NCBI GenBank assembly: GCA_002382445.1
Contig: DGAQ01000005.1
Span: 1 to 5,451, forward strand
Source of the DNA: Porticoccaceae bacterium UBA4026
GTDB lineage: Bacteria; Pseudomonadota; Gammaproteobacteria; Pseudomonadales; Porticoccaceae
DNA: 5,451 bases
Direction: 5' to 3'
The notes beneath the pieces are model-generated. The model was given only the letters and a program-made list of their open reading frames with translations. It was not told the origin of the DNA and made no database searches. Below are positions 5,384 through 5,451 of this stretch, piece after piece; within the stretch, counting starts at the first letter, position 1, and each line of letters starts with the position of its first letter. The position numbers and the translations under genes are program-made.

Positions 5384-5451
5384 ACGTATGTGGTAGATGT
5401 TATTAATAATTGACTTCGAAGTCAATTATTAATAACATCTACCACATACGT
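5384..5451. repeat. Perfect 68-bp palindrome with no spacer at the window end
   Basis: The arms at 5384-5417 and 5418-5451 are exact reverse complements of 34 bases each, centred on TTCGAA. The right arm ends at the final base of the window. The central 16 bases are TTGACTTCGAAGTCAA, and each arm also contains the smaller palindrome TTATTAATAA. Long perfect palindromes without a spacer are unstable in bacteria, and the position at the sequence edge fits a contig-end fold-back artefact. If real, it is a dyad directly upstream of the HpsN-like gene. Confidence 0.95.
5397..5425 (-). promoter_or_regulatory. Possible sigma70-type promoter for the HpsN-like gene, across the palindrome centre
   Basis: On the minus strand TTGACT (plus 5420-5425) matches five of six -35 bases. 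After 17 bases comes TAACAT (plus 5397-5402), a four-of-six -10 match. Transcription would start near 5390, giving a leader of about 40 bases before the ATG at 5349. Because the region is palindromic, the same promoter appears on the plus strand pointing out. The -35 lies in the right arm, so if that arm is an assembly artefact the promoter is not real. Confidence 0.3.

Noticed and set aside
1..5451. CRISPR array, tRNA, rRNA, transposase or defence system
   Set aside because: No regularly spaced repeats, cloverleaf-like segments, rRNA-like sequence, transposase motifs or defence-type domains were seen on either strand.

Overview
The window carries four complete protein-coding genes, the 3' end of a fifth, and a large perfect palindrome at its right edge. 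Moderate base composition, dense intact bacterial genes, Shine-Dalgarno-like sites and the protein families suggest a proteobacterium. A marine or aquatic gammaproteobacterium is my best guess, but this is inference from general resemblance; no rRNA or other marker gene is present to test it.

Layout. Positions 2-79 (+) are the C-terminal tail of a membrane protein cut by the window edge. Positions 80-247 hold no convincing intact gene, but the minus strand (76-189) reads as a plausible C-terminal protein remnant, so this may be a rearrangement junction. Positions 248-1393 (+) encode a stand-alone MetE-type zinc methyltransferase/alkyltransferase barrel. Positions 1533-2966 (+) encode an exported alpha/beta hydrolase with a large cap insertion. 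Positions 3078-3839 (+) encode a classical short-chain dehydrogenase resembling L-xylulose/dicarbonyl reductases. Positions 3840-4068 separate this gene from the next, convergent one and contain two hairpins. Positions 4069-5349 (-) encode a histidinol-dehydrogenase-fold enzyme that looks like sulfopropanediol 3-dehydrogenase (HpsN) rather than biosynthetic HisD. Positions 5384-5451 form a perfect 68-bp palindrome with no spacer, ending exactly at the window end. It may be an assembly fold-back or a real dyad; a possible promoter for the HpsN-like gene spans its centre.

How the genes may work together. The three enzymes other than the hydrolase belong to families with precedents in organosulfur catabolism. 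MetE-like barrels include epoxyalkane:coenzyme M transferase, which works upstream of SDR dehydrogenases. HpsN-type enzymes oxidise dihydroxypropanesulfonate. With a secreted hydrolase that could release a substrate, the window could be part of a locus for using a small hydroxylated, possibly sulfur-containing, compound. This is inference from family membership and proximity. Gaps of more than 100 bp between the plus-strand genes and the opposite strand of the HpsN-like gene argue against one tight operon.
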